Below are positions 6,980 through 14,172 of a stretch of 16,154 nucleotides of DNA, piece by piece. The position numbers and the translations under genes are program-made. The DNA comes from JAUXEH01 sp965602945 (GTDB lineage Bacteria > Acidobacteriota > Aminicenantia > Aminicenantales > Aminicenantaceae), in assembly GCA_965602945.1 (NCBI GenBank), contig CBFDBC010000063.1, positions 1-16,154 of the forward strand, written 5' to 3'. Within the stretch, counting starts at the first letter, position 1. Every line of letters begins with the position of its first letter. Below the pieces are notes generated by a model. The model did no database searches and was not told where the DNA came from. It worked only from the letters and a program-made list of their open reading frames with translations.

Positions 6980-7939
6980 CTAAACCTCATAGTCCTCATC
7001 TTGCATGGCTTCCAACTCGGCTGCAACGGCTTCTCTGACCTTGGCCGGCATCTCGGCTTCCCGCTCCAGCATCGGCTTCAATCCCTTTCCCAGGCCGTCA
7101 TCGACAAAATAGGGCCTCACGAACGCGGAATCCCAGGTCCGCTGTTCGAACGAGCGGCTCTCCAGGTGCTCGAAAAAACTCTTTATTCCCCGCTCGGGAT
7201 CCCCCTCGATCTCGCGGAAGTAGGAGCCGTAGATGTGCAGGGAGTCGCTGATGTCCACATACCGGCCGACGCTTACGGGTTTGCCGATCCTGTCGCCCAG
7301 GGTGGTCGCGATCTTGCGCATGAGTGTGGTGATGGCGATGACGTTCTCGAACCAGGCTTTGAAAAGATCCCGGCTGCGCCAGTGTGTGTTCATGTTGAAC
7401 ACGAGGCCGCCCTGCCCGTCCTCACACAACCGCCCCCACACGCGCTGCAGGCAGGGGGGATCTGCCGTGGGTGGGTCCAGCTTGGGATTCCAGGTTATAG
7501 CCTGGGCCCGGCGGCTGTGACCGGCCTCGGCCAGCTTGTCGATCAGATATGCGATCTGGTCCACGACCTGGTCTTCGATGTGGTAGTCGAAGAGACGGCC
7601 GTGGTAGGTGTAGGTCCAGCGCGTATCCTGGCTTTCCGTTCCCTTGAGGATCTCTTCCAGCGGCTTGACCCAGTAGTCATGGGCACCGTTGACCACCTCC
7701 TGCACGTACTCGGCCAGGCCGCCCAGCCCGTCGGCAAAGGAGCGGTGGAAGCGCGGCTGTCCGAAAGGCTTGTGGACCGCGATCATCACGGTGGCATCGC
7801 GGCTGGGAGGGTCTTCGGGACGGTCGTACTCGGTCCGGATGCCGGTGCCCTTGTCCCAGACCTCCCGGATCGCCTTCTCATAGGCCTGCGGGATGGTGTC
7901 TCCTTCGATCTTCAAAACCGGAATATTCCCTGGATCCAT
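6980..7939 (-). CDS. thymidylate synthase-like (ThyA-fold) protein
   Basis: A 319-residue protein that I assign to the thymidylate synthase/dCMP hydroxymethylase superfamily from its catalytic residues. C163 in DPPC-LQ matches the ThyA nucleophile (E. coli Cys146, APCH). THWRSRD (R188, S189, D191) matches YQRSxD (R166, S167, D169). N199 falls 11 residues after R188, exactly as N177 follows R166. DSLHIY (H235, Y237) matches the H207/Y209 motif. Differences: Leu replaces the His after the nucleophile, the N-terminus is divergent and the C-terminus DEDYEV does not match the folate-closing tail of ThyA. A strong AGGAGG precedes ATG 7939. It is the first gene of an operon with a corrinoid protein, so a role in ordinary dTMP synthesis is not the only option; a one-carbon transfer reaction involving the corrinoid protein is possible but unproven. 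Confidence 0.8.
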   Translation of the reverse strand: MDPGNIPVLKIEGDTIPQAYEKAIREVWDKGTGIRTEYDRPEDPPSRDATVMIAVHKPFGQPRFHRSFADGLGGLAEYVQEVVNGAHDYWVKPLEEILKGTESQDTRWTYTYHGRLFDYHIEDQVVDQIAYLIDKLAEAGHSRRAQAITWNPKLDPPTADPPCLQRVWGRLCEDGQGGLVFNMNTHWRSRDLFKAWFENVIAITTLMRKIATTLGDRIGKPVSVGRYVDISDSLHIYGSYFREIEGDPERGIKSFFEHLESRSFEQRTWDSAFVRPYFVDDGLGKGLKPMLEREAEMPAKVREAVAAELEAMQDEDYEV

Positions 7940-8149
7940 ACGTCCTCCTAGCTCATGTGATGGGTAAATCAGACATTTTGCACCTCTTGTTTATCACAAA
8001 GCCGCAGCCAGGAAAAGCCCGCGGTGTAAATAATATGGATGGCTCCTGGATTCTCTTGTATTGGATCCCCAGGCTGTGAAAATAGGCTGCCATCGCGAGC
8101 CCCCCCTCGGGTGTGAATCGATCTGTATTCGAGTGACGGGTGCTCTGAG

Positions 8150-8200
8150 AGAAGCCAGGAGATCACTTCGCTGCGCTCGTGATGACAGGGGCTGTGCCTG
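8150..8200. repeat. likely dispersed intergenic repeat with small palindrome
   Basis: The core ATCACTTCGCTGCGCTCGTG (from 8161), ending in GTGATGACAGG, contains the inverted ends ATCAC/GTGAT and an inner CGCTGCG. GTGATGACAG recurs about 20 bases later. Segments of this kind (CTTCGCTGCGCTC...ATGACA) are common as scattered intergenic repeats in many bacterial genomes, from memory. Its copy number in this genome cannot be seen here. Confidence 0.4.
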
Positions 8201-8223
8201 TGATGACAGTAACAGTGTCAGGT

Positions 8224-8252
8224 TTGACGGGAGAGACCGTGTGTGATATAGA
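8224..8252 (+). promoter_or_regulatory. sigma70-like promoter of the S9D peptidase gene
   Basis: TTGACG (8224-8229, 5/6), a 17-base spacer, then TATAGA (8247-8252, 4/6). Predicted transcription start near 8259, giving a leader of about 50 bases. A small inverted pair TGACA/TGTCA lies just upstream (about 8203-8219) and could be an operator. Confidence 0.6.
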
Positions 8253-8308
8253 AAAAATTCGAAAACAGGAGGGAGACGCAGATCCCTCCGGACATCAAGG
8301 AGGGCATC

Positions 8309-10705
8309 ATGAAAAAGACCTCGTTATTGCTGTGTGTGGCTGTGATCTGCCTGGGCGGCCTGGCCGGCGCGCAGGAGACGTACAAACTTCCACCCAAAGA
8401 AGTCCTGGACATCGTGACCGCGCCGCCTTCGCCGAGGATATTCATGAGCCCCTCGGACGAGGTCATGGTCCTGGGGGAGTACGAGGCCATGCCGTCCATA
8501 GGTTTCATGGCGCAGCCACTGCTGCGCCTGGCCGGAACCCGGATCCTGCCTCAATACAACAGCCGTCAGACAACGACTTTCTACACCCGTCTGACCATCA
8601 AGTCTATCAAGGATGAAAAGGATATCCCGGTCGCGCTCCCTGACGGAGCCAGGGTGGGTTCGCTCAGCTGGTCGTACGACAGCCGATCCTTCGCGTTTAC
8701 CCGGCTGACGGACACAGGTTTCGAACTCTGGCTGGCCGATGCCGCCACCGGGAAATCACGGCGCCTCATGGGACCCGTCCTGAACGCAACTATCAATTCC
8801 GGCTATGCCTGGTGGCCCGGGAGCCGGTCCCTGCTGGTCTATGGTATCGTGGAAGGCCGCGGGGCGCCGCCCCAGGCGCCCGATGTTCCGAAGGGGCCTA
8901 ATGTCCAAGAGACCTCGGGCCGGAAGGCTTCGGTGCGGACCTTCCAGGACCTGCTCAAAGATCCTCATGATGCTGCGCTTTTTAAATACTTTGCGACCAG
9001 CCAGATCTGGAGAGTGGATGCGGCCACGGGTGAGACAGAGAAGCTCGGTGAACCCGGGATGTATCTCTATGCCGATTCTTCCCCGGACGGGCACTATCTC
9101 ATGGTCCGCCGCCTCAAGGGGCCTTTCTCCTTCAGCGTCCCGTATTATTCCTTCCCCTACAGCCTGGAGATCTGGGATTCCGCCGGACGCCTAGTGCATC
9201 TCTTCGCCGATATGCCGTTGGCGGATGAGGTCCCCATCCGTGGAGTTTCCAAAGGGCCGCGTTCCGTGGATTGGCGTCCGCTGAAGCCGGCAACGCTGGT
9301 GTGGGTAGAAGCCCTGGATGAGGGCGATCCCAAAAAAGACGTGCCGTTCCGGGACAGGCTCATGACACTGTCCGCGCCCTTCTCAGGGGAACCCGCGGAG
9401 ATCATGAAGATCAAACACCGCTATGGCGGCATCTCGTGGCTCCAGACCCCGGGGCTGGGCTTTCTTTCTGAATCCCAGTGGATGCGCCGCTGGCGCACGA
9501 CCTACCTGGTCGATGTGGACAAGCCCGGAGGCGAGCCACGCAAGATCTTCGACCTGAGCTCCCAGGACCGCTACAAGGACCCGGGCCGGCCGGTGACGAT
9601 GTCGACCGCTGCCGGTGAATACCTGATCCCGGTGGAAAACGGGAAGATCTTCCTGTCGGGAAGCGGCGCCTCTCCGCAGGGGGACCGGCCCTTCCTGGAC
9701 AGTTATGACCTCAAGTCGGGGAAAAGCGAACGCCTCTTCCACTGCGGTGAAGACAGCTATGAACGCTTCATAGGTTTTGCGGGAGAATCCCGGCAGATGA
9801 TCATCACCAGCTATGAGTCCAAGACCGAACCGCCCAACTATTACCTCTACGACCTGAGGCAGAAGGCGAGGAAGGCACTCACCGACTACCGGGATCCCGC
9901 ACCTCAGATGACAGGCATGAAGAAACAGCTGGTCAAATACGACCGCGCGGACGGAGTCCCTTTATCCGGTACCCTGTACCTGCCGCCGGATTACCAGGAA
10001 GGGCAGAGGCTCCCGCTGGTCATGTGGGCGTACCCCATCGAGTACAGCGATGCCCGCGTGGCCGGCCAGGTTCGCGGTTCGGCAAACCGATTCACCTTCT
10101 TCCGGGGCACCTCCCAGTTGTTCTTCGTGACCCAGGGTTACGCCGTGCTGGATGCGGCCCAGATGCCCGTGATCGGCGACCCCGAGACCATGAACGACAC
10201 GTTCGTGGAGCAGATCGTGGCCGCCGCCAAGGCCGGCATCGACAAGCTGGACGAGATGGGGGTCATCGATCCGAAACGGGTCGGGGTGGGCGGCCACAGC
10301 TATGGCGCCTTCATGACCGCCAACCTGCTGGCGCACTGCGACCTCTTCGCCTCGGGTGTGGCCCGCAGCGGGGCCTACAACCGCACACTCACACCCTTCG
10401 GATTCCAGAGCGAGCGCCGAACCCTGTGGCAGGCACCGGAGATCTATTTCAAGGTCTCTCCCTTCATGCATGCGCAAAAGATCAACGAACCCATCCTTCT
10501 AATCCACGGTGAAATCGACAACAACTCCGGCACGTTCCCCATCCAGTCGCGGCGCCTTTACCACGCTCTCCAGGGACACGGGGCCACGGCCCGGTTGGTG
10601 TTCCTGCCCCATGAAAGCCACGGCTACAGGGCGAAGGAGTCGGTCCTGCATGTGCTGGCCGAGATGATCGGCTGGTTCGATACCTATGTGAAGAACCGGA
10701 AGTAG
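8309..10705 (+). CDS. secreted S9D glutamyl endopeptidase-like prolyl oligopeptidase
   Basis: Serine peptidase of 798 residues. A Sec signal peptide (MKKTSLLLCVAVICLGGLAGA, cleavage before QE) puts it in the periplasm or outside the cell. Residues of about 25-560 form the propeller-type N-terminal domain, including LPPKEVLDIVTAPPSPR, SWSYDSRSFAFTR and YAWWPGSRSLLVYG. The C-terminal alpha/beta-hydrolase domain carries the triad Ser664 in GGHSYGAFMTANLLAH, Asp737 in HGEIDNNSGT and His771 in PHESHGY. The stretch around ARSGAYNRTLTPFGFQ closely resembles, from memory, chloroplast glutamyl endopeptidase (family S9D), which cleaves after glutamate. The start is supported by AAGGAGGG a few bases upstream, and a near-consensus promoter lies about 60 bases upstream. 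The gene converges on the next one with only 18 bases between. Confidence 0.9.
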   Translation: MKKTSLLLCVAVICLGGLAGAQETYKLPPKEVLDIVTAPPSPRIFMSPSDEVMVLGEYEAMPSIGFMAQPLLRLAGTRILPQYNSRQTTTFYTRLTIKSIKDEKDIPVALPDGARVGSLSWSYDSRSFAFTRLTDTGFELWLADAATGKSRRLMGPVLNATINSGYAWWPGSRSLLVYGIVEGRGAPPQAPDVPKGPNVQETSGRKASVRTFQDLLKDPHDAALFKYFATSQIWRVDAATGETEKLGEPGMYLYADSSPDGHYLMVRRLKGPFSFSVPYYSFPYSLEIWDSAGRLVHLFADMPLADEVPIRGVSKGPRSVDWRPLKPATLVWVEALDEGDPKKDVPFRDRLMTLSAPFSGEPAEIMKIKHRYGGISWLQTPGLGFLSESQWMRRWRTTYLVDVDKPGGEPRKIFDLSSQDRYKDPGRPVTMSTAAGEYLIPVENGKIFLSGSGASPQGDRPFLDSYDLKSGKSERLFHCGEDSYERFIGFAGESRQMIITSYESKTEPPNYYLYDLRQKARKALTDYRDPAPQMTGMKKQLVKYDRADGVPLSGTLYLPPDYQEGQRLPLVMWAYPIEYSDARVAGQVRGSANRFTFFRGTSQLFFVTQGYAVLDAAQMPVIGDPETMNDTFVEQIVAAAKAGIDKLDEMGVIDPKRVGVGGHSYGAFMTANLLAHCDLFASGVARSGAYNRTLTPFGFQSERRTLWQAPEIYFKVSPFMHAQKINEPILLIHGEIDNNSGTFPIQSRRLYHALQGHGATARLVFLPHESHGYRAKESVLHVLAEMIGWFDTYVKNRK

Positions 10706-10723
10706 AGCGGGTTCCGGAACAGA

Positions 10724-11230
10724 TCACTCGGACTTGAGGGGGTGTTCGTCCGCCTGATCCGGCGGTTTGGTCTCCTGGAAGATCGCCTGGAGCTGTTGTT
10801 CCCTGTAGTCGAAGATGCGCTCGAGCCTTCGCCGCACGAACCAGAAGTCCACCAGTGGTTCAACGATGCCTCCCGGGCAGCGGTAGATCACCGCGTCTTC
10901 CATTACGGTTCCATCCCCCTCAGGACTGAAATTATGGAAATGCTCCCACTGCCGAAAGGGCCCCCGGATCTGAGTATCTTCGAAAGATTGAGGAGGGTCC
11001 CAGCCTGTGATCTCCGTTCTCCAGTGTACAGAGAAGCCATTGAGTTTGATGGCCAGGTCGATGTGTGTGCCGAGGCTCAGGGGAAGATGCACAGTGGTCA
11101 GGATCCGGAAATGAAGCGATGGCGGCGTGATCCGGTCCAGGTTTTCCACCCGGCTGAAGAATCCGAACACTTCGTCCACGGGCGCGGGGACCCGGGTCTT
11201 GTGATACAGGCGGTGTGTCTTTGCGGACAT
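10724..11230 (-). CDS. SRPBCC (START/CoxG-like) fold ligand-binding protein
   Basis: A 168-residue cytoplasmic protein. The N-terminus (VPAPVDEVFGFFSRVENLDRITPPSLHF) is the usual start of SRPBCC-fold proteins: a beta strand, PAPVDEVF, then a helix and a conserved NLDRITPP segment. Later elements, WRTEITGWDPPQSFEDTQIRGPF and WEHFHNF, fit the curved sheet around a hydrophobic cavity, followed by a long C-terminal helix (RRRLERIFDYREQQLQAIF). Members of this fold bind lipids or other small hydrophobic ligands, or act in aromatic compound metabolism; no specific job can be assigned. The start is divergent from fetA, 28 bases apart, with a poorly spaced AGAGGG as the only ribosome-binding candidate. 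Its 3' end faces the S9D peptidase gene. Confidence 0.85.
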   Translation of the reverse strand: MSAKTHRLYHKTRVPAPVDEVFGFFSRVENLDRITPPSLHFRILTTVHLPLSLGTHIDLAIKLNGFSVHWRTEITGWDPPQSFEDTQIRGPFRQWEHFHNFSPEGDGTVMEDAVIYRCPGGIVEPLVDFWFVRRRLERIFDYREQQLQAIFQETKPPDQADEHPLKSE

Positions 11231-11234
11231 TTGC

Positions 11235-11243
11235 TGATATAAT
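11235..11243 (+). promoter_or_regulatory. extended -10 promoter element for fetAB
   Basis: TGATATAAT is a perfect extended -10 (TGn + TATAAT). No good -35 is seen 17 bases upstream (GTGTCT). Transcription would start near 11250, only about nine bases before the fetA ATG, giving a near-leaderless message. Confidence 0.5.
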
Positions 11244-11258
11244 ACCCTCTTTTTCGCG

Positions 11259-11927
11259 ATGAGTGAAGCCGCCGGTTCTGTTCCGCTCGAGATTCAGGGA
11301 CTCGGCCTGGAGTTCGGGCAGAGGCGCCTGTGGAAGGACTTGGACTTGTCCCTCGCCGCAGGTGAGAGGATCGCCATCACCGGGAAGTCCGGGGGTGGAA
11401 AGTCTTCGCTGCTCAAATGCATCCTGGGCTTCGTGGCCCCTACCGGCGGCTCCTTGTTCATCGGGGGGATCCGGCTCGATTCCGGGACCGTCTGGCCGCT
11501 GCGCCGGTCCATGGGATATGTCCCTCAGGAGCCCGATCTGGGAGGCCTCACGGCCGGGGAGTTCATCCGGAAGCCGTTCAGTTACAAGGCCAATCACGAC
11601 CTGGCCTGGGATGAGGGGCGTCTCGGCGACCTGTGCGGCGCCTTCCACCTGGATCCGGACCTCCTTTCCCAACCCTCCCGCTCACTCTCCGGAGGGGAAA
11701 AGCAGCGGGTGGCCTTGATCTCAGCCCTCATGCTGAACCGCGGGCTTTATCTCTTCGACGAGATCACCTCTGCACTGGACGAGGAAGCCCGGGCCGCCGT
11801 TGCGGAGTTCTTCCAGGCCGAAAGGGGATTCTCGGCGGTGTTCGTCACCCACGACCGTGAGCTTAGGGCCGCCTGCGACAGGACCTACATCCTGGATCCG
11901 GTGGGGGCGTTGAGGACCGTCTCATGA
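11259..11927 (+). CDS. fetA: ABC transporter ATP-binding protein, FetA/YbbL family
   Basis: ATPase subunit of a two-gene ABC system; in E. coli FetAB is linked to iron export and oxidative-stress resistance (family knowledge). At 222 residues it has every ABC motif: Walker A GKSGGGKSS (42-50), Q-loop YVPQEPD (about 87-93), signature LSGGEKQRVAL (about 145-155), Walker B LYLFDEITSALDE (about 164-176) and the switch histidine in VTHDRE (about 197-202). An in-frame stop at 11235-11237 leaves ATG 11259 as the only usable start. The sequence before it is pyrimidine-rich (CCCTCTTTTTCGCG) with no Shine-Dalgarno, which agrees with a short leader. It overlaps the permease gene by four bases (ATGA), so translation is probably coupled. 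Confidence 0.9.
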   Translation: MSEAAGSVPLEIQGLGLEFGQRRLWKDLDLSLAAGERIAITGKSGGGKSSLLKCILGFVAPTGGSLFIGGIRLDSGTVWPLRRSMGYVPQEPDLGGLTAGEFIRKPFSYKANHDLAWDEGRLGDLCGAFHLDPDLLSQPSRSLSGGEKQRVALISALMLNRGLYLFDEITSALDEEARAAVAEFFQAERGFSAVFVTHDRELRAACDRTYILDPVGALRTVS

Positions 11928-12715
11928 GCACGTCCGCCTTCGATATCGGGACCATCGGCCTGCTGCTCGGCTACCTCCTGCTCCTGTTCCCGCTGGCTTT
12001 TATCCTCTTCTACCGGGTCAAGCTGCTCAAGCCGCTGACCATCTCGGTGGTGCGGCTGACCGTACAGCTCCTGATGGTCGGCCTTTATCTCCAGCTCGTA
12101 TTCAAGCTGAACGCCTGGTGGCTGAACATCCTGTGGCTGGTGGTGATGCTGGTGGTGGCCGATGTTTCACTGGTGAATTCCAGCCGGCTCAAGCTACGGC
12201 CCTTCATCTTCCCGATCTTTGTTTCGCTCGCGATCGGGACCGGGATCCCGCTCGTCTATCTCTTGGGGGTCATCGTGCGCCTGCCCAACCTGATGGACGC
12301 CCGTTATTTCATCCCTGTCGCCGGCATGATCCTGGGGAACAGCCTGCGGGCGGATATCGTCGGCCTGAGCACCTTCTACCGCTCCCTCCTCACCGAGGAA
12401 AAAAGCTACCTCCTCGCGCTGTCACAGGGTGCGACCCTGAAGGAGGCTGTGCGGCCGTTTTTACAGAAGGCCTATACGGCCTCCCTGGCTCCGACCATCG
12501 CCACCATGGCCACCATCGGCATCGTCTCCCTGCCCGGGATGATGACGGGGATCATCCTGGGAGGCACCGATCCCTTCGTGGCTATCAAATACCAGATCGC
12601 GATCATGATGGCGATTTTTTCCGGGACGGCCCTGGCCGTCATCCTGGGGATCCTGCTGACCCTGAAGACCAGCTTCGACCGCAGCGGGGTCCTGGACCCC
12701 GATGTCCTCAAATAG
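11924..12715 (+). CDS. fetB: ABC transporter permease, FetB/YbbM family (iron export)
   Basis: Inner-membrane permease of 263 residues, matching the usual FetB length of about 260. Several hydrophobic helices are visible: about 8-28 (IGLLLGYLLLLFPLAFILF), 40-80 (two helices ending VVMLVVADVSLVNSSRLKLR), 95-115, 125-145 (YFIPVAGMILGNSLRADIVGL), 190-215 (ATMATIGIVSLPGMMTGIIL) and 225-250 (IAIMMAIFSGTALAVILGILL). The segments AGMILGNS and SLPGMMTGIILGGTDP are strongly conserved in the UPF0014/FetB family. It is coupled to fetA through an ATGA overlap. Its 3' end faces the TPR gene with seven bases between, leaving no room for a conventional terminator. Metal specificity is inferred from the family. 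Confidence 0.92.
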   Translation: MSTSAFDIGTIGLLLGYLLLLFPLAFILFYRVKLLKPLTISVVRLTVQLLMVGLYLQLVFKLNAWWLNILWLVVMLVVADVSLVNSSRLKLRPFIFPIFVSLAIGTGIPLVYLLGVIVRLPNLMDARYFIPVAGMILGNSLRADIVGLSTFYRSLLTEEKSYLLALSQGATLKEAVRPFLQKAYTASLAPTIATMATIGIVSLPGMMTGIILGGTDPFVAIKYQIAIMMAIFSGTALAVILGILLTLKTSFDRSGVLDPDVLK

Positions 12716-12722
12716 ACTCAGG

Positions 12723-13334
12723 TCACTCCTTCTTCATCCCATCCAGCACATCCTGGAGACGCTGGCCCGAGGGCATTTGAAAATCCGGATTGAGTTCAGC
12801 CAGCTGCTGCCAGATCTGTGTCGCCTCCTCGGGACGACCCAGGTCCTGCATGAGCACGACGCCCTTGTTGAACCGGGACTGCTCGTGCCGGGGATCGACT
12901 GCCATGGCCCTGTCGAAGCTGGCGAGGGCCTCCTGGGGCTGCCCGTTGCGGCGGTACATGACTCCCAGGTCTGTCAAGACGTTGGGGTTGTCCGGATCGA
13001 GCTTCAGGTACTCGACATAGGACCGGATGGCTCCCTGGTGGTTGCCGGCGTCGAAATAGAGGTTGCCCAGCTCGATCCAGGCGTTCCGGTTCCCCGGATT
13101 GGCGGACACCTCTTTCTCAAGCGCCAGTATCCTCTGGGACTGCTGGGGGGTCATAGCTGGGGCTGTGGGCTCGGGAGCGCTCATCCGGGCAGCGCCTGCC
13201 ATGGTTCTCCCCCCGGATTTGTACGTGCTGTAGACGATCCCGCCCAGGAATCCCACGATCAGGCAGACCAGGGCAATGGTCAGCGCCGTGTTCATCTTGA
13301 TGTATTGGACTTCGACTTTCTCTTGTTTTTTCAT
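12723..13334 (-). CDS. membrane-anchored TPR protein
   Basis: A 203-residue protein with one N-terminal transmembrane helix (about 15-37, NTALTIALVCLIVGFLGGIV) after a short charged tail, then a linker rich in Ala, Pro and Thr (43-62), then about three tetratricopeptide repeats (about 83-185). Repeat hallmarks are AWIELGNLYFDAGNHQGAI, VLTDLGVMYRRNGQPQEALASFDRAMAVDP and RFNKGVVLMQDLGRPEEA. The TPR part probably faces the periplasm and binds a protein partner; similar proteins occur in cytochrome c maturation and outer-membrane assembly, but no specific role can be given. I chose ATG 13334 because GGAGA lies just upstream and it gives a normal N-terminus; the frame runs 36 codons further upstream through the 3' end of the neighbouring gene. 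It follows the DUF1080 gene by 13 bases, so they are probably cotranscribed. Confidence 0.85.
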   Translation of the reverse strand: MKKQEKVEVQYIKMNTALTIALVCLIVGFLGGIVYSTYKSGGRTMAGAARMSAPEPTAPAMTPQQSQRILALEKEVSANPGNRNAWIELGNLYFDAGNHQGAIRSYVEYLKLDPDNPNVLTDLGVMYRRNGQPQEALASFDRAMAVDPRHEQSRFNKGVVLMQDLGRPEEATQIWQQLAELNPDFQMPSGQRLQDVLDGMKKE

Positions 13335-13347
13335 ATCTCTACTCTCC

Positions 13348-14172
13348 CTAATTATTGTCCAGCCCGCGGACTTTGAGGCTGCGGAACCAGACCGCGTCGG
13401 TGTGATCCTGCAGCACGATGTGCCCCTTGCGTTTATCCGCAAAGCCTGGGATATTTTGATATTTACTTTGTGCCAGACATTCCTTCATCTCCGTGGTTTC
13501 CAGGTCGAATTCCAGGACCTTGACTCCGTTCAGCCAATGCTCGCCATGCCCGCCCTTGAAGACGATGCGCGAGCTGTTGAACTCACCAACGGGCTTCAGG
13601 ACCTGGCCCTGCGGGGCGATGAGGTCGTACAGGGCGGCCGCGGTGTGTGTCGGGCTTGTCCGTGCATCCGGGTGCTCGTCATCGTCCAGGACCTGGAACT
13701 CGAAACCCAGGGCCGCGTATCGGGGAGGCCGGGACGTGGACAGCTCCTCGGATACGTTGTACTTGATCCCCGAGTTTCCCGCCCGGCTGATCCTCCATTC
13801 GAAGGCGAACTCGAAGTCCCGGTAGGCCTCCATGGTTATGAGGTCTCCGCCTTCCAGGGGCTGTCCGTCTTCCTGAAGAGGGACCTCGCCGCTGGGGACT
13901 TTCTTGATGGCTCCGTCCTCGACCTTCCAGTGGCCATCCGGGACCGTTTCCCGGCCCAGGCCCCGCCATCCGGAGAAGTCATGGCCGTTGAACAGCAAAA
14001 CCCATCCGGCTTCGCTTTCCGCTTCCGTCAGTGTGTTGGGCGGTGCGGGGACCTTGCTGGCCGCTGTCTGACCTCCCCTCTGGGAACATCCTACGGTTCC
14101 GAACAGATAGAGAGCTGCCATAAACATACAGGCCGCCGGGGATGCTGCCTTCCTGAACTGAATGTGGATCAT
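13348..14172 (-). CDS. DUF1080 / 3-keto-disaccharide hydrolase-like lipoprotein
   Basis: A 274-residue protein with a concanavalin-like domain of the 3-keto-disaccharide hydrolase family (PF06439). Motifs seen: GWVLLFNGHDFSGWRG (about 56-71), GHWKVEDGAIKK, DLITMEAYRDFEFAFEWRIS, GNSGIKY, the long GFEFQVLDDDEHPDA, and near the C-terminus HWLNGVKVLEFDLET and GHIVLQDHTDAVWFRSLKV. The N-terminus has a hydrophobic stretch ending TVGC (C29), a weak lipobox, so the protein is probably a lipoprotein. AGGAGA lies seven bases before ATG 14172. Some family members hydrolyse 3-keto-glycosides made by Gfo/Idh/MocA-type dehydrogenases; one such exported dehydrogenase lies at 4752-6095 in this window, and another sugar enzyme is encoded divergently next door. 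Activity is inferred from family membership. Confidence 0.87.
   Translation of the reverse strand: MIHIQFRKAASPAACMFMAALYLFGTVGCSQRGGQTAASKVPAPPNTLTEAESEAGWVLLFNGHDFSGWRGLGRETVPDGHWKVEDGAIKKVPSGEVPLQEDGQPLEGGDLITMEAYRDFEFAFEWRISRAGNSGIKYNVSEELSTSRPPRYAALGFEFQVLDDDEHPDARTSPTHTAAALYDLIAPQGQVLKPVGEFNSSRIVFKGGHGEHWLNGVKVLEFDLETTEMKECLAQSKYQNIPGFADKRKGHIVLQDHTDAVWFRSLKVRGLDNN

Larger units (their letters stand above)
7940..8308. other. 369-base gene-free region between divergent genes
   Basis: It holds a repeat-like palindromic segment (about 8150-8200) and a strong promoter for the downstream peptidase. On the minus side I see a good ribosome binding site for the ThyA-like gene but no clear promoter. 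No B12-box motif (GCCACTG) was seen, so there is no sign of a cobalamin riboswitch. A 65-codon open frame on the minus strand (7969-8166) has no ribosome binding site and no recognisable family. Confidence 0.6.

Noticed and set aside
6665..7951. 428-codon open frame on the plus strand
   Set aside because: It lies opposite the ThyA-like and corrinoid genes, both of which carry catalytic motifs; the plus-strand translation has no recognisable domain.
7953..7976. 7-residue leader peptide (MSDLPIT) before the ThyA-like gene, with AGAGGTG upstream
   Set aside because: Could be a regulatory upstream frame, but one so short arises easily by chance and there is no attenuator structure around it.
7940..8060. 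Possible cobalamin riboswitch upstream of the corrinoid operon
   Set aside because: No B12-box sequence or extended conserved helices were found on the minus strand.
7969..8166. 65-codon minus-strand frame in the intergenic region
   Set aside because: No ribosome binding site, no coding-like composition, and it runs into the repeat segment.
10711..10720. Perfect 10-base palindrome GTTCCGGAAC between convergent genes
   Set aside because: Too short to mean much without knowing its genome-wide frequency, and it lacks a T run.
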